Shown: piece by piece, positions 1 through 11,610 of the stretch
Layout: every line of letters starts with the position of its first letter
How positions within the stretch are numbered: position 1 is the first letter of the stretch
Origin: Tilletiopsis washingtonensis
Lineage: Eukaryota > Basidiomycota > Exobasidiomycetes > Entylomatales
Assembly: GCF_003144115.1 (NCBI RefSeq)
Contig: NW_020312022.1
Coordinates: forward strand, 186,001-250,000
Length of the DNA stretch: 64,000 bases
Direction of reading: 5' to 3'
The notes under the pieces: model-generated
What the model saw: only the letters and a program-made list of their open reading frames with translations
Databases searched by the model: none
Told to the model about the DNA's origin: nothing
Program-made: the position numbers and the translations under genes

Positions 1-148
1 CCAACGACTGCTCTTTCCGAGCTCGCCTGAACGCAGCGACGGAGTAAGTCGCTCAGACGTGCGCCAATCGCACGCACACACTTCAGGCCCTTCACGAGAG
101 CGTCATCGACAGTCGGCAGCCCTCACGGGCGCAGGCGGAGCTTTCGCG

Positions 149-3100
149 ATGCAGCGTCCTTTTCCCAGCGCCTCTCGCGGCGGCATGCCCAATCCACACG
201 CCGAGCGTCCGAGCAACTCGTCCGGGCAGCTCCAGTGGGAGCTTGCCTCTCCGCGGCCCGGGCCGATGGCGTCGAGTGCCCAGCAGGCCGAGGCGCACGC
301 TCGCAATCTGCTGGAACAGGCACAGCGACGAGCTGCAGCATCCCGCCCAGTCGAGACTACACAGCAGCAGCCGATCAGCAACTTCGGCAGCGGCATCATT
401 CGTAAGCCAGTCCCGCCGATGGCAGCGCCGATGAATATCACTCGACCTTCGCCCACACGTCTGGCGCCAGTGCGTCTCCAAGCCGAGGTCGCCGCTCGTT
501 CCTGGCAGCAGGACCGCTTGGCGCTGGCGCGCAGAGGCATGCGTCCCAGCGAGGCCAGTGAAGCTTCAAGCTGGGACTCTGGCGAGAGCACGCCGACGCC
601 AACGGCTAGCAGCGTGGCGGCGGCACAGTCGGCGTACCGCCGTGATGCGGAGGAGATTCGCCTCGTGCCTGTCAACCTCTTTCATCCGAGTCAAGTGCCG
701 AGTCCAAAGCCCAGTCCGGCATCAGCACCGTCGAGAATTTCCTCGACGCCACAGGCCATGAGTCAACGAAGCGACGCTGAGACCCAGCACATCACGAGAA
801 AGCCTGTGCTGCAGGCAGAGGGCATTGCTGCTGCACACATCGCTCGCACGCAGCAGGGGTCGCCTCCGCAGGTGGCACCAGGTGTGGCAGAACGGCTCCA
901 GCAGCCTGCTGCGGCCAATGCGAGTGTGCCTCAGTTCCGCACAGACTTCCACAACATGCGCCGCTTCTCCGTCTCGCAGGGCGCCGCCACGAGCGGCACG
1001 CTGCCAGTGAGGATCGGTGGCAAAGGGGCAGCACCGGGACCAAGTGTGCTGTCGGACGGGCGCCCACAGCAGCTCCGTGGCGCGCCTGCAGCGTCGAGCA
1101 GCCGGACGCCAGCAGCGAGTCCGCCGCTTCCTCTTCCTGTCTCATCGCCCGTGCCCGACACGCCACGTCCGGAGGCCATTCTTCGCAATCGGTGGAGCGA
1201 GCCAATCATCTCGAGCCCTGCCGCCAGCCGGCCGGCGACAGGCACACGTACGCCTCCGCTGCGTCAAGACGATGGGGACGGACCACGTTCGCGCAACACC
1301 TTTGGGCCTGATGCTTCAATGTTCGAGCATGCCCGGCAGCTGCTGTTGCAGCACAAGGAGCAAGTCGAAGCAGCCGATGCGCGAGCGTCGCTGACGGCTC
1401 CGGATCGCGGTCTACCAACGCGTCGGCTGTCCAGCGCCACATCGCTGCGTCGCTCTTCCTTTGCGTCAGACACGACTGCTTTCGACACGCCTGGTCTGGC
1501 GAATGAAGCTTCGCACATGGAGCTGCAGCGCAGCTCGAGCAGCCGGGTGGCCGAGAAGAGGCGCTCAGTCGACCTGACTCAAGACGCTGCGCCAGCAGCA
1601 GGCACACGGAGAGGCGTGGCCACTGGCAACGTCGCTCCGCCGAGCGCAGTGCCCGAGACGCGCGAGCCATCGGTTGCAGGCGCTCGAGGCGAGATCGCAC
1701 GTTGGCCTACGCCGCCTCAGGTCCACGTCGTGGACAGCAAAGACCTCACACGGCGCCCGTCATTCCTGCGCCTCATTCCCATCATCGGCACAACGTCGCG
1801 CCGGCCGGGCACGGCCCAGACTCGTTTCTCCGTGCGCTCTGGACATAGCCACGGCCACGAAGCGCGGCGAGGTCACCTGCCGACGCCCGCATGTCGCCAG
1901 TGCTTCCGGGCGGGCTTCGACTGCGCCCTCAACCTGCAGCTAGGTGAGGGGACCAACGGCCGACGCGCATTCCAGGACTTTGTCGCTTCGGGTGGTCTCG
2001 ACGCGCTCAAAGTGGACGAGGACCAGGGCGCAGCAAGCGTGGCGCTCTCCAACGTCCTCGGACACAACTACGTCGACAAGCTCGGCGAGGTCGCGTTTGG
2101 CGAGAGCGCGCTGAGCCGACCCGTCACGCGTGCTCGCATCGACGACATGCTTGATGAGCGCGCAAACCAGCTGGCAGAGCAGCAGAAGCGCATGACTGTC
2201 GAGGACTTTCGCGCTCAGCTCAACGATGCTGCGCATCAGAGGAACTTTGGGCGTCGTTCGGCAGACCATGCTGAGCTGCGCAGTCCGGAGAAGCGCGAGG
2301 ATCAGGACAGTCCCACCTCGTCTGAAGACTCCAGCTCCACGGGCTCGGACGATCTCCTCTTCCTCGCTGAGCGCTGGTCGGCAGCACGCAAGTGCTGGCT
2401 GGTCGCATGCCTCAGCACATGGCTCGTCATCGTGCAGGCTGTCGATGCAAGCTTCGTGAGTCACTTTCCAGGAAGCGGCTTGAGCCAGCTGACATCGTGC
2501 ACAGGCCACGTCACTGCCTGTCATCGCCGCAGGCACCGATGTGCCGCTGCCCGCATTCTTCGCTGGACGTCTCGCCTTTCTCTGGGGCGAGAGCGGCGGT
2601 GTGGCTTTGGGAGCTGGCCTTGCCGTACTAGGACGTCGACGCATCATTGCGTCGACCCCGGGCCTCGTTGCCATCGCAGCTGTCCTCGCTGGCTTCATGC
2701 GCAACCCATGGGCCTTCACGGCCATGCGCGGCGTCATCGGCTTCGGAGCAGGCGTTTTTGTCATGTCGTCAATTGCCTGCCTCGTCGACACCTTCACGAC
2801 GCGCTCGAGTCGCACGGCAGCTGTGGCAAGCCTGCTGATCAGCGCTTGCGCTGCTGAGCTAGCGGGTCCGTGGATCGCTGTGCTAGTGCTGCGCTACATC
2901 CCATGGTGCGTCTTCGCGTGCTGTCAAGGAGATGCAACTCTGACTCACTGACGCTTCGCGCTTGGCAGGATGTGGCTCTACTGGGTTCCTGCGCTCGCTG
3001 CATGCCTCTTCGTGCCCGCCTTCGCACTCGCCTTTCAGGAGACAGCGCCGCTGCTGCGCTTCCGCAAGCACGTGGCGGAGATGGAGCGCATCGGCGGCGG

Positions 3101-4649
3101 CTGGATGCCCGAGCCTGCGCCGCCGCCATGCCCTTGGAAGGTGGTGCGCCATCACGTCCTGCAGCCGTACCGCGTGCTTTGCACGCACTGGCTCGTGCCT
3201 CTCTCGGCAGTCACGGCATGCATCTTCCTCGGAGCTCTAATGCTGGCCATGAACAGCCTCGTCGCCGTGTGGGTCGAGGTGCACGGCATGCGTCTCGCCG
3301 TTGCGCAGGCAGCCTTGACGGCAAGCGGTGGCATTGGTCTCGTTGCAGCTGGCCTCCTGGCGGCTCTCTTCTACTCGCGTCCCAGCACGCTAGCGCCGAG
3401 TCGGCGCCCTCTGCACATCGACGAGAAGGGCTTCATCGACTCTGCGCCGGCCGAGCCGCTGCCTGAGCAGCTGCTGTTCCCGGTGCTGTGCTCGGCTCCG
3501 GCGGCAGCCTTCGGTGAGTCGCTGAGAAGAGCGAGCGCGGCATACTCGATCCAGTCGCTGACGGTCTTCCAGCGCTATTCATGCTGGCGGTCGTGGCACC
3601 CCTGAGCAGCTGGGTGCCAAGCGCTCTGGCGCTCTGCCTCCTCAGCGCCGCTGTTCTACTGATGGTGCTTGGGCTGCTGAGCTACTTGTCGGAGTGCTAC
3701 TATCCGGCGCGGCCGACGATCCTGATCGAGTTGGTCGCGCCCTCGTCGCTCGACACGACCGAGGACCCATATACGCACTTCGGACATGCCACGGCCCAGC
3801 GGCGACAGTCCCACACGAGCGCCTCCTCGGTCAGCACGCAGTCGCTGCGCCTCAGCTCGGCTGAGACGCGCAGACACGGCATGCAATGGGCCGTGTGTGC
3901 CGTTGCAGGTGTACTGATCGTAGGCCTCCTCGGCGCCGGCGCCATCGAATCTGCTGTCCAGTCTGGGTGCGTACAGCGCGTCAGCCAAGCAGCGGATGCT
4001 GACCTTCTCCCTCTTCTCAGCCGTCGCAAAGCTGTCCTACGCCACTCTGATGGCCATCGCCGCAGCAGTGACCTTACTGGCATGTGCGCTTCCACTCGTC
4101 CTACTGCGCTTCGGCGTCCGACTGCGCAAGCAAGCCGACGGCAAGATTGCGCGCACGGAAGCGTCAGCCGCGCGCATCTCCACGTCGCACGGCGCTTGCA
4201 CGCCTTCGGCATACACCGAGCAAGGACCCACGAGCGACCTGCTCTACCAGGCGCCGCCGTCGGCGTCGCGACTTCGGCAGCTCTTGCTGCCGCGCACACT
4301 GCGCCGCTCTTTGCGGCGCAGCGAGGTAGTGCGCAGCGCAGGCGGGCATAGCAACCACGCTGCTCGCGCAGCGTCCGCCTTGGTCGAGCAGGCAAGCGAG
4401 GCAAGGCGCCTCTCTCCCGAGCGTCCCTTGACGCCCGAGACGCGTCGCTCCGCATCGATGATGCGCACGCTTGGCCCTCAGGCTCAGCGACACCTCGTGC
4501 GCACGCCGGACGTGGCTCTGGCTCCTTGGGGGCGGCGTGCGAGACAGCACTCGCATGATCCGCACGAGGCGGAACGCCGACAGCTGCGCGATGCGGAGAA
4601 CGAGCAGCACCGACGCAAACTCGAGGAGCTGCATCGACAGTACTACTAG
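149..4649 (+). CDS. DHA1-like MFS transporter with long disordered N-terminus
   Basis: Exons are read as 149-2455, 2505-2905, 2969-3513, 3573-3966 and a last exon ending at 4649. The first about 770 residues are Ser/Pro/Ala-rich and look disordered; a small Cys cluster (CRQCFRAGFDC) sits near residue 590. After them come hydrophobic segments with MFS features: a first helix at the end of exon 1, a Gly-rich helix around GFGAGVFV, and RYIPWMWLYWVP followed by QETAPLLRFRK, which matches the PET-type loop of drug:H+ antiporters. The protein should export small molecules or polyamines at a membrane; the substrate cannot be told. Residue 1 is set at the first ATG, but the frame is open to the left window edge, so the gene may start upstream. 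The last junction (donor near 3967, acceptor near 4020) does not keep frame with the splice sites I can see, so that exon is uncertain. Confidence 0.72.
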
Positions 4650-4854
4650 GAGTGCAAGTTGCAATGCCACGGCCCGAAGCAGAAGCAATGAGAGGCAGAG
4701 CGTGCCCCGAGCGAGATCCGGATATCATAGATTGAGCACATGCTAAGGTCGGCAGGCAGCGCCGCCCGCTTTTCTTGCTCGTTGCTGGTGGGCTCTCGCA
4801 CCCTACTGCGGGCCCGACACAAGCCTCGTGTTGTGCGCAGCGCGAGCGAGAAGC

Positions 4855-6512
4855 TCAGGCGTTGTCCTTCTCGCTCTGCTCGATGAACCAGTTCGTGATG
4901 TCGTCGAGCACGGCCATGCGCTTCTTGTGGTCCGCCTCAGACATGCCCTGCACGTTTTTCATCATGACTGTGGGCCGCGCGGGAAAGAGCGGGTCAGCAG
5001 TTGCAGCAAAGAAGGCGTGAAGTTGCGAGAGAGGGCGAGGGAGAGGGCACGCACTGTGCTCATAGCCGTCCCAGATCTTTATCCGCTTGTCCTGGCTCGG
5101 CAGTCGATCAAAGCTGCGGGCCGGAAGACAGAGCGTCAGTCGATCTCATCTCAGGCGCCAGAGCGCATCTGTGCTTCTCGACTCACAAGGCTTGCGTGCC
5201 GCGCCAGTCCGTCGCGCGGTCCGCGGCGCCGTGGTGGACAGTGAGGGGGCACGTGATGCGCGGTGCCAGCTCCTGCAGCTCCGCCAGGCCGGCGAGGATG
5301 GCCATGCCCGTCGAGATGCGCAGGTGGCCCTTGTACGTGTGCCTGTCGGCCTGGAACTCCTCCTCGACGCGAATGTCGTCCGAGACATTGCCCTTGACGC
5401 CCGCTGCAAAAGGCAGGCGGCCGGCAAAGAAGATGATGAAGCGTGCAATCTGCTCGACGAGCTTCGAAGGCCGTGCTGTTCACGCAATGCTCAGAGTCAG
5501 CGCTCGCGCCGGAGACAGAGCCTAGGCGGATGGAGCACGCGCGATGACACTCACAGTGCGGGCTGATAGCAATCATAGGCGCCGCAACAGCAACGCCGGC
5601 AAGACGAGGACGTTCGTCGGAGCCAGCATCCACTGCGCCAGCATGCAGCAGCTTGTCTCCCGTCTCTTGTTTCGGCTCGTCGCGTGCGGGCCCGCCCTTG
5701 GAAGGCGGCGAGATGGGCGGGTAGATGGCGGCGTAGTACAGTGCCGTGAATCCTCCCCTGATGGGTTCGCAGCGCCATCAGCTCTGCATCCCCCGCTGCG
5801 CAAGGCGGGCCATAAACAGACGACGACACTCACATGCTCTCGCCCTGCAGGAACACTTTGCGGCTGCCGCGGCCCTGCTCTCGGTCTCTGCGCGCCACAT
5901 CGCACAGCACGGCGTGTGCGGCCTCGACGTTGAGACGCATGCTGGGCACGTAGGCGTGCAGGCCCGTCGAGCGGCCAAACGAGGGCAAGTCGATGGCAAT
6001 GACGCGGAAGCCGCTCTGTGCCAGATGCAGCCCCGTGCCGCAGGCGCGCCCGCCGTAGTTGTTGATGCCGTGCAGCAGCATGATGTCGGCATCGTCTAGA
6101 GCCAGCACGAGCGATTGAGTGTCTGCGCAAGGCGAGGGCCACGGCGGCGCCACTCACGCCGCTGGATCTCCTTGCCCGCCCACTCCCACACCTGGTACTC
6201 GACCCAGTGGCTGCCCTCGCGGTCCCAGCTGCCGCCTCTGCGCATCGCGTCGGCCTTGAGGATGAGGCGATGCCGCTCGACGTGGACGTCGGGATTGTCG
6301 TGGATGAGCTGGCGCTCGCGCGGCGCAATGGGCAGGCTGGCGCGCCCGTACGTCGGGTCGCCGAAGCCGGGCGTGGTGAGGCGCAGATGGCACAGCAGCG
6401 GCTCGAGGAAGACCTGGTAGAACGTCACGACGCCGGCGTAGAGGTGCCAGAAGACGTGCGGTGCATCGCGCAGCGCGGGCGGCGGGCCGATGCCCGTGGG
6501 ATGGTCGGCCAT
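4855..6512 (-). CDS. Monoacylglycerol-lipase-like alpha/beta hydrolase
   Basis: Six exons on the minus strand: 6512-6158, 6122-5834, 5757-5555, 5475-5187, 5113-5055 and 4967-4855, giving 435 aa in one consistent frame. The protein has the serine-hydrolase fold of the Hydrolase_4 / monoacylglycerol lipase family: an oxyanion-hole LLHG motif, the nucleophile elbow GESMGG (split by an intron), an acidic residue in HHGAADRATD and the catalytic His in DGYEH. Yeast Yju3 is about 313 aa; here an N-terminal extension of about 120 aa precedes the fold and includes a hydrophobic stretch (FWHLYAGVVTFYQVF) that could attach it to membranes or lipid droplets. The likely reaction is hydrolysis of monoacylglycerols or similar esters. 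The family is certain; the exact substrate is inferred. Confidence 0.9.
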
Positions 6513-6655
6513 GGCGGAGGATGCAGCAGAGGAGCGGAGAGGTGAGAGGGAGAGAGGAGGAGAGGCGCGGCCCGGGGAAGCGGCTCCGGCGCGCACCTGT
6601 CGCACGCTCACACGAGCGGTGCCGTCATCGGGCAGGCAGCGGGAGTCGGGCGAGC

Positions 6656-7637
6656 ATGCGTGGGAGCACGCTGCAGCAAGCCAATATTGGACCCGGCCAG
6701 CAGCAGGCCTCCTGGCGCGCCGCCTGGATCGTCTCGCAGTTCGGCACCCTCGCCGTCATCCCTCTGTTTGGCGTCTGTGCAATGAAGTTGTGAGTCAAAA
6801 GGAACGCCGCTCTTGTCTGCCGGCGCTGACGGCCACCCCAGCCTGCGCAGCGAGGGCATGCAGCTCGCGCATCTCAGCGCCTTTATCAAGGGCGAATACG
6901 TCAGCTCCGACGAACCCCTGCTGCGGGCGGCGAATCAGATGATGCACGAGTTCATCTGTCTGTCCTCCCCTTGTGCGCTGATCTGCGTCGCGCTGACCCC
7001 CACTCTCCCGTGCACTTCTCCATCACATCCAGTGCCTGTGCTCAAACTCGCCCACGAGAGGATCCCTAAGGTCTGGCTCTGCCTCGATCGCACCGTTTGC
7101 GTTTCCGTGCACGACTGCATCCGCTCCGTTGCTAATAGGCCGTACAGCTACGAGACGAGCGAAAAGACCACGGCCAACGAGCTGAAGTGCTCCGGCAACC
7201 GCGCGCAGAGTCTCTCCGCACCTCTCGGCATCTATACGGTAGCTGCAGTCACTGGCGCATTCCGCGCCATCCAGAGGCCCGATAACACTGTCAGCCTCGA
7301 CATCCCGCCGAACGCACCGTGGGCCGCAGTGCCGGCAAAGGAGGCCGATGGAAAGAGACATGTGAGCACCGCAAGGAGCTCAGTACGCCGATCGCAGGCC
7401 CACGCACTGAACCCCCCCCCCCCCCTCTTCGGCGTCTAGTACCCCAGAATCTTCAGCTACCGCCTCATGCGGCCGCTGCCCGCAGGGGCGTTCGCTCTGC
7501 TGGCATTCGTGCAGGCCTCAACTCCGCACTGCATAGGGCCGCGCGACCTGCCTGTCATTCGCCAAAACATGCCCGACAGGCCGCTGTTCGGCACAGGTGC
7601 CGAAGTCATTGGCAACCCCACCCCTCCCAACACTTAA
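6656..7637 (+). CDS. Unrecognised protein with N-terminal hydrophobic segment
   Basis: Exons 6656-6789, 6842-7361 and 7440-7637 join in frame to 283 aa. An in-frame 60-nt segment (6973-7032) also has donor, branch and acceptor signals and may be spliced out, giving 263 aa. The last intron ends in a run of C before TAG, which serves as an unusual pyrimidine tract. The N-terminus holds one hydrophobic segment (TLAVIPLFGVCAM) that could be a membrane anchor or signal-like helix. The rest has a well-ordered look, with a block resembling a folded domain around NRPYSYETSEKTTANE and a conserved-looking RIFSYRLMRPLP near the end. I do not recognise the family. The start is the ATG that opens the reading frame; it lies only 144 bp from the divergent hydrolase start. 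Confidence 0.55.
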
Positions 7638-7925
7638 CCCGTCTCGCTCCCGCCTTCCCTCGACACCCCGTGGCTCTGCTCGATTCGCGCCTCGCTCTTC
7701 CGTCCCGGCTCCTTCTCCGTCCCGCCCCGCGCCTCGCTCTTCCGTTCCGTGCTCCTTCTCCGTCCCGCGCTCCTTCTTTCTCCCCTGCCGAAAGCTGCTG
7801 GCAGCTGCGACCATCTTTACACTCTCCACCCGCACTTCGCTCTCACTCACTGAGCGTCATATCTTCCCGCCCTCCCTCTTCTCCTTGAATCTATTGCTTG
7901 ATGCCTCCTTGTCACGTCGCGAGCC

Positions 7926-8009
7926 GCGATGCATGCGCTGCGATGCATGCACTTCAATGCATGCGCTGCGATGGATGCGCCGCGATGCATGCGCCGCAAT
8001 GCATGCCGT
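7926..8009. repeat. 14-bp minisatellite array, six units
   Basis: Six head-to-tail units of 14 bp (type gcgatgcatgcgct) fill exactly 84 bp; the fourth unit carries a G in place of C in the core. The core is a GCATGC/TGCATGCA palindrome. The same unit, in reverse orientation and again six copies long, occurs at 24171-24254. Confidence 0.9.
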
Positions 8010-8185
8010 CGGACAACCGCACAGCGGCCAACTCGCAGACCGGGCACTTTTTTTCATTAGCTCGCGCAAACAGACGGCAGCAGACACCGCACGGGCGGCG
8101 GAGAGCAAGATGCTGAGGAAGCAAGATGCTGTGAACAATTTGCGGCGGCGTTGTTTCCGCAGCTCACTCACAAGCTCGCACGAAC

Positions 8186-9068
8186 TCAAGCGGCGCCAGC
8201 GCTGGCGCACGCCCTGCAGGTGCACTGTGCGCGAGTGCCCGTCATTTCGAAATAGAGCTCGCCCGAAAAGTGAAGCGCAAAGTCCGGCACGTCGCGCCAC
8301 TTGCGAGAGCCGATCGTGACCCAAAAGTGACGCAGAGTTGGCGTCGAGTCGCTGCGCACGTACAGCGTGACGAAGTCGGGAAGTGCAAAGCGCGGGTCAT
8401 CGCGCTCGTCTGCATTGCCGTGTCAGCAGCACGGCCGTGGCTGTGNNNNNNNNNNNNNNNNNNNNNNNNNNNNNNNNNNNNNNNNNNNNNNNNNNNNNNN
8501 NNNNNNNNNNNNNNNNNNNNNNNNNNNNNNNNNNNNNNNNNNNNNNNNNNNNNNNNNNNNNNNNNNNNNNNNNNNNNNNNNNNNNNNNNNNNNNNNNNNN
8601 NNNNNNNNNNNNNNNNNNNNNNNNNNNNNNNNNNNNNNNNNNNNNNNNNNNNNNNNNNNNNNNNNNNNNNNNNNNNNNNNNNNNNNNNNNNNNNNNNNNN
8701 NNNNNNNNNNNNNNNNNNNNNNNNNNNNNNNNNNNNNNNNNNNNNNNNNNNNNNNGCCTGCCCCGCGCCCAGCTCGCCCCGCGCCCAGCTCGTCTCGCGC
8801 CCAGCTCGTCTCGCGCCCAGCTCGCCTACTCACACATGACGCCCGCAGCCCCAGCAATGTGCGTCCAGACCTTCTCGTTGAGCTGCTCGAAATAGTCCTC
8901 GTCAAAAGCAGCCGAGTGGAGCCAGAAGACGGGACGCTTCTTGTTGCGCGGGCGCCGGATGGGCCCAGCAGCGGGGCGGGCGCGAGGGCCCGCAAGGTCG
9001 CGCGGCGTCCAGATGCCGACGTAGTTCCGGGCGTACTCGTCCCACTGGGTGTTGGTGAGGAGGGACAT
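8186..9068 (-). CDS. Small Cys-containing protein, member of a local paralogue family
   Basis: Two visible exons, 9068-8834 and 8409-8186, join in frame to 152 aa. The intron between them holds a tandem repeat and the assembly gap, so further exons could be hidden. The first exon ends ATG-T before the donor, the same place and phase as the intron of the gene at 14593. The second exon ends with W-x6-W-x4-F and a short CTCRAC motif, which resembles the HACHRC and GQECPEC motifs of the genes at 14593 and 13399. I do not know what the family does; it has no signal peptide or membrane segment that I can see. Confidence 0.6.
8446..8755. other. Assembly gap (310 N)
   Basis: A run of 310 undetermined bases. 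It lies in the intron of the small gene at 8186-9068, directly beside a 15-bp tandem repeat, so the gap was probably caused by an array that could not be assembled. Confidence 0.99.
8761..8825. repeat. 15-bp tandem repeat at gap edge
   Basis: About four copies of a 15-bp unit of the type cgcgcccagctcgtc run right out of the assembly gap. Confidence 0.85.
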
Positions 9069-10716
9069 GGGGGAAGAAGCGACGGACGAGCGCGTGTGAC
9101 GTGGCGGCGATGGCGATGAAGAAGGAGGAGGGAGCGGGCGCCGGGCACGCTGGCAAAGCAAGCCGCGCGCGCGCTTGCGAGGCGGTTGTGCGCGCCGCTG
9201 CAGGCCGCCTGCCCCGCGCCTGCCCCGCGCCTGCCCCGCGCGCGCGCCGTGCCTTGCCGTGCCTGGCGTCGGAAGTCGGGTAACGCGCCGCATCGCTGCC
9301 GCGCCGCGCCGCCGCGCGCGTGGCCGGGCGAGGCGGCGTCAGGCACGCCGCAGACGCGCGTCTCAAGCACGCCTGCGGCGCCGCGGCGCAGCCAGGCGGC
9401 AGGCGGCTGCGCACTGGGACGCAGCTGCGTTGGCGCGCCTCGGCCGTGAGGAGCAGCGCAGCGGCGAGGGGCGCGCCTCTGCACCGACGGTGGTGCGCGG
9501 CTGAGCGCGCCCCCGACCGTCTGCCGCGCTGCTGCGTGCTTGCGCCGGCATGAAGGGCCCCAGGCGCGCTCGAGAGACTGACGCAAATTGAGCACAACGC
9601 TCGGGTGGGCATCAAAAACGGAGCTTTGTAAAAGAGCAAACCAGAGTCAGCGTGTGGCATGTGGAAAGCGCGGCGATGCGGGCACACAAGACGGTTGCGT
9701 CTGAGACAGGTGTGCACGATGCGCCCGCGCTCGTGTACTCAACATCGGCTCCAACAGAACAGCCATCTTCAAAGATGATGCTGCAAGTATCACTCACCTG
9801 ACGCACAGCAGCAGCCTTGAGCAGCAGCCTTGTACATCTATGCACCGCTGGCCGGTGGTAAAGGACAGCAGAGGTGACGCGCGGAGTCAGGCTGGCCACC
9901 GGCACCGGTGGCGCCGATGGCCACAGCGCAGAGTGCTAGCTCATGCCTAAAGATGATGGGCTGATGTGGAACGGGTCTGGCTCGGCAGACGGTTCCGAGG
10001 TGGGCAGAAGTGGAGATGGGTGCAGGGGGCAAGCTCCAAGACGCAGCACAAGCGCTGCTAGCATCAGGCAGTGCGACGTGCTGTGCTTGAAGTCACGTGA
10101 GCAATTTTTCAGCTCAGAGGGCCATAGATCGAGAACATTTCGCGTGAAGCTCAGTCCAAGCTCGAGGCGGGCCGCATCACCCCCTGGATGACCACATCAA
10201 TCTGCCCTGGACGACCACATCAATCTGCCCTGTTCAATAAAGTGTGCAGCGTAGTGGACGGGCCGTTGCTGAGATGCTGATTGTTCGGCTGTGGGAGCAT
10301 GCGTGAAAGGCGCAGCCATAGATGAGCAGAGGAGTTGCACCAACGTCCCTCGCGATCTCGGCAGATGAAGCGGCGCTTTTCCAGCGCTCAAATGTTTATT
10401 GCCAATATGCAGTTGAACCTGAATGGCGAGCTTGAGTGCTCCCGCGCCAAAGACACGGCACAGCGACCTCTGTGGCTGTTGACATGCCGCCGCCCTCATC
10501 AGCTTGCGGCGACCACAGCAGCCGGCAGGTTTGCCTCCTGAGCCAGATTGCTGCGCATCGCACGCCACTGAATCGAAGCTGAAGCACTTAACAGCCGGGT
10601 GTGCGCTTCCGTCGCGATCGTCGATGCTCGATCCCTCACGATCAACGGTGCTTGCACCGGTCGGTAAATGAGCAGGCGCAGCTGAAGAAGACGCAACAGC
10701 GGGGTCAACGCTTGTC
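9069..10716. other. No supported gene; GC-rich then AT-richer intergenic
   Basis: Open frames here are short or driven by composition. At 9200-9250 there is an 11-bp repeat (cctgccccgcg type). At 10182-10227 a 23-bp segment is present twice in tandem. I see no convincing splice-linked frame. Confidence 0.6.
10182..10227. repeat. 23-bp tandem duplication
   Basis: The unit beginning ccctggatgaccac is repeated once immediately, with a single base change. Confidence 0.85.
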
Positions 10717-10723
10717 TATAAAA
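10717..10723 (+). promoter_or_regulatory. TATA box of the 10769 gene
   Basis: A TATAAAA element lies 46 bp upstream of the start codon at 10769, a good TATA position for a gene with a short leader. Most other genes in the window lack such a clear box. Confidence 0.55.
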
Positions 10724-10768
10724 GCCAGACTCTTGCGCAGCAGCTCTGTTCCCATCACGACCTCCAAG

Positions 10769-11412
10769 ATGTCTTCCCCTTCGACGCCCGTCATCCGCAC
10801 CGTGAGTAGTAACCAGACGACCCTTTGCGTGCCACCGCTCACCAGCCTCAGTTTGACGCGGAGCCTCTGGGAGTTCTTTTCGCGCCGGGCATCCTCGGTC
10901 AAGTCCAGATCGCTGCCGAGGCTCACGTCCCGGCCACGCTTGCCCACATCGACGTGCTGCGCGTCGTACGCAACGCGCTTTCGGGCGCTATGGTGCAAAT
11001 TGGCGACCGTGTCTTCGAGCTTGCGCTTGACGCGGACAAGGAGTACTTCAATGCCAAAGATCCCAAGAGCCGCTACTGGCGCAGTTGTCAGGCCGCAGCC
11101 GATGAGCGCGCAGCAGGCAGAGTGCCCCTTGTTCCCGCAGTCGACATTCTGGAGGTGAGCGCGTTGCAAAGCCTGTAGAAGACGCTTGCTCACCCGCCCG
11201 CACTGCTCAAGCGCACGTTTAGGTTCACCGAGCGCTATGACTGCTCGGCTCCTGTTCTTGCCGTGCACCTTTCCGTCACCACGTTTGCGCCGGCCGGCAG
11301 CAACCAGGTGCTTGCGGCCGAAGCCGCGTGCAACGCCGTCATCGACTACCGACGTGCTGTGCGCAGCGAGATCGCCCGTCTTCGCGATGCCGAAAACGGC
11401 CAGACCCAGTAG
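10769..11412 (+). CDS. Orphan 180-aa protein
   Basis: Three exons, 10769-10801, 10846-11154 and 11212-11412, join in frame to 180 aa. Donors are GTGAGT and GTGAGC. The first exon codes for only 11 residues. The protein has alternating hydrophobic and polar stretches, for example the segment around GVLFAPGILGQVQI, and ends in a charged helix (SEIARLRDAENGQTQ). There is no signal peptide or membrane span. I do not recognise a family. It stands in the accessory block, transcribed away from the gap region and towards the frame-broken gene at 11611. Confidence 0.65.
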
Positions 11413-11445
11413 GGCTCAACGCACGCCTGGCCAGCGTTGCACCAT

Positions 11446-11512
11446 CGTCTCTCGTCGGTGTCTTGCCGTCGTCTCATGTCGTCTCTCGCCGGTGTCTTGC
11501 CGTCGTCTCATG
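11446..11512. repeat. 34-bp tandem duplication
   Basis: Two nearly identical copies of a 33-34 bp unit starting cgtctctcg lie just downstream of the stop at 11412. Confidence 0.85.
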
Positions 11513-11610
11513 CCGCTTTCGCGGGCCGCCGATGCCTTGCTCTTGATCTGTGACTGCTCTTAACGACCTCTCCTACCACGTTTCCACTGCCGCGAATCAA
11601 CTTTTTGACT

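Noticed and set aside
7926-8009. Direct repeats resembling a CRISPR array
   Set aside because: The units are 14 bp and directly adjacent with no spacers, and the organism is a eukaryote; this is a minisatellite.
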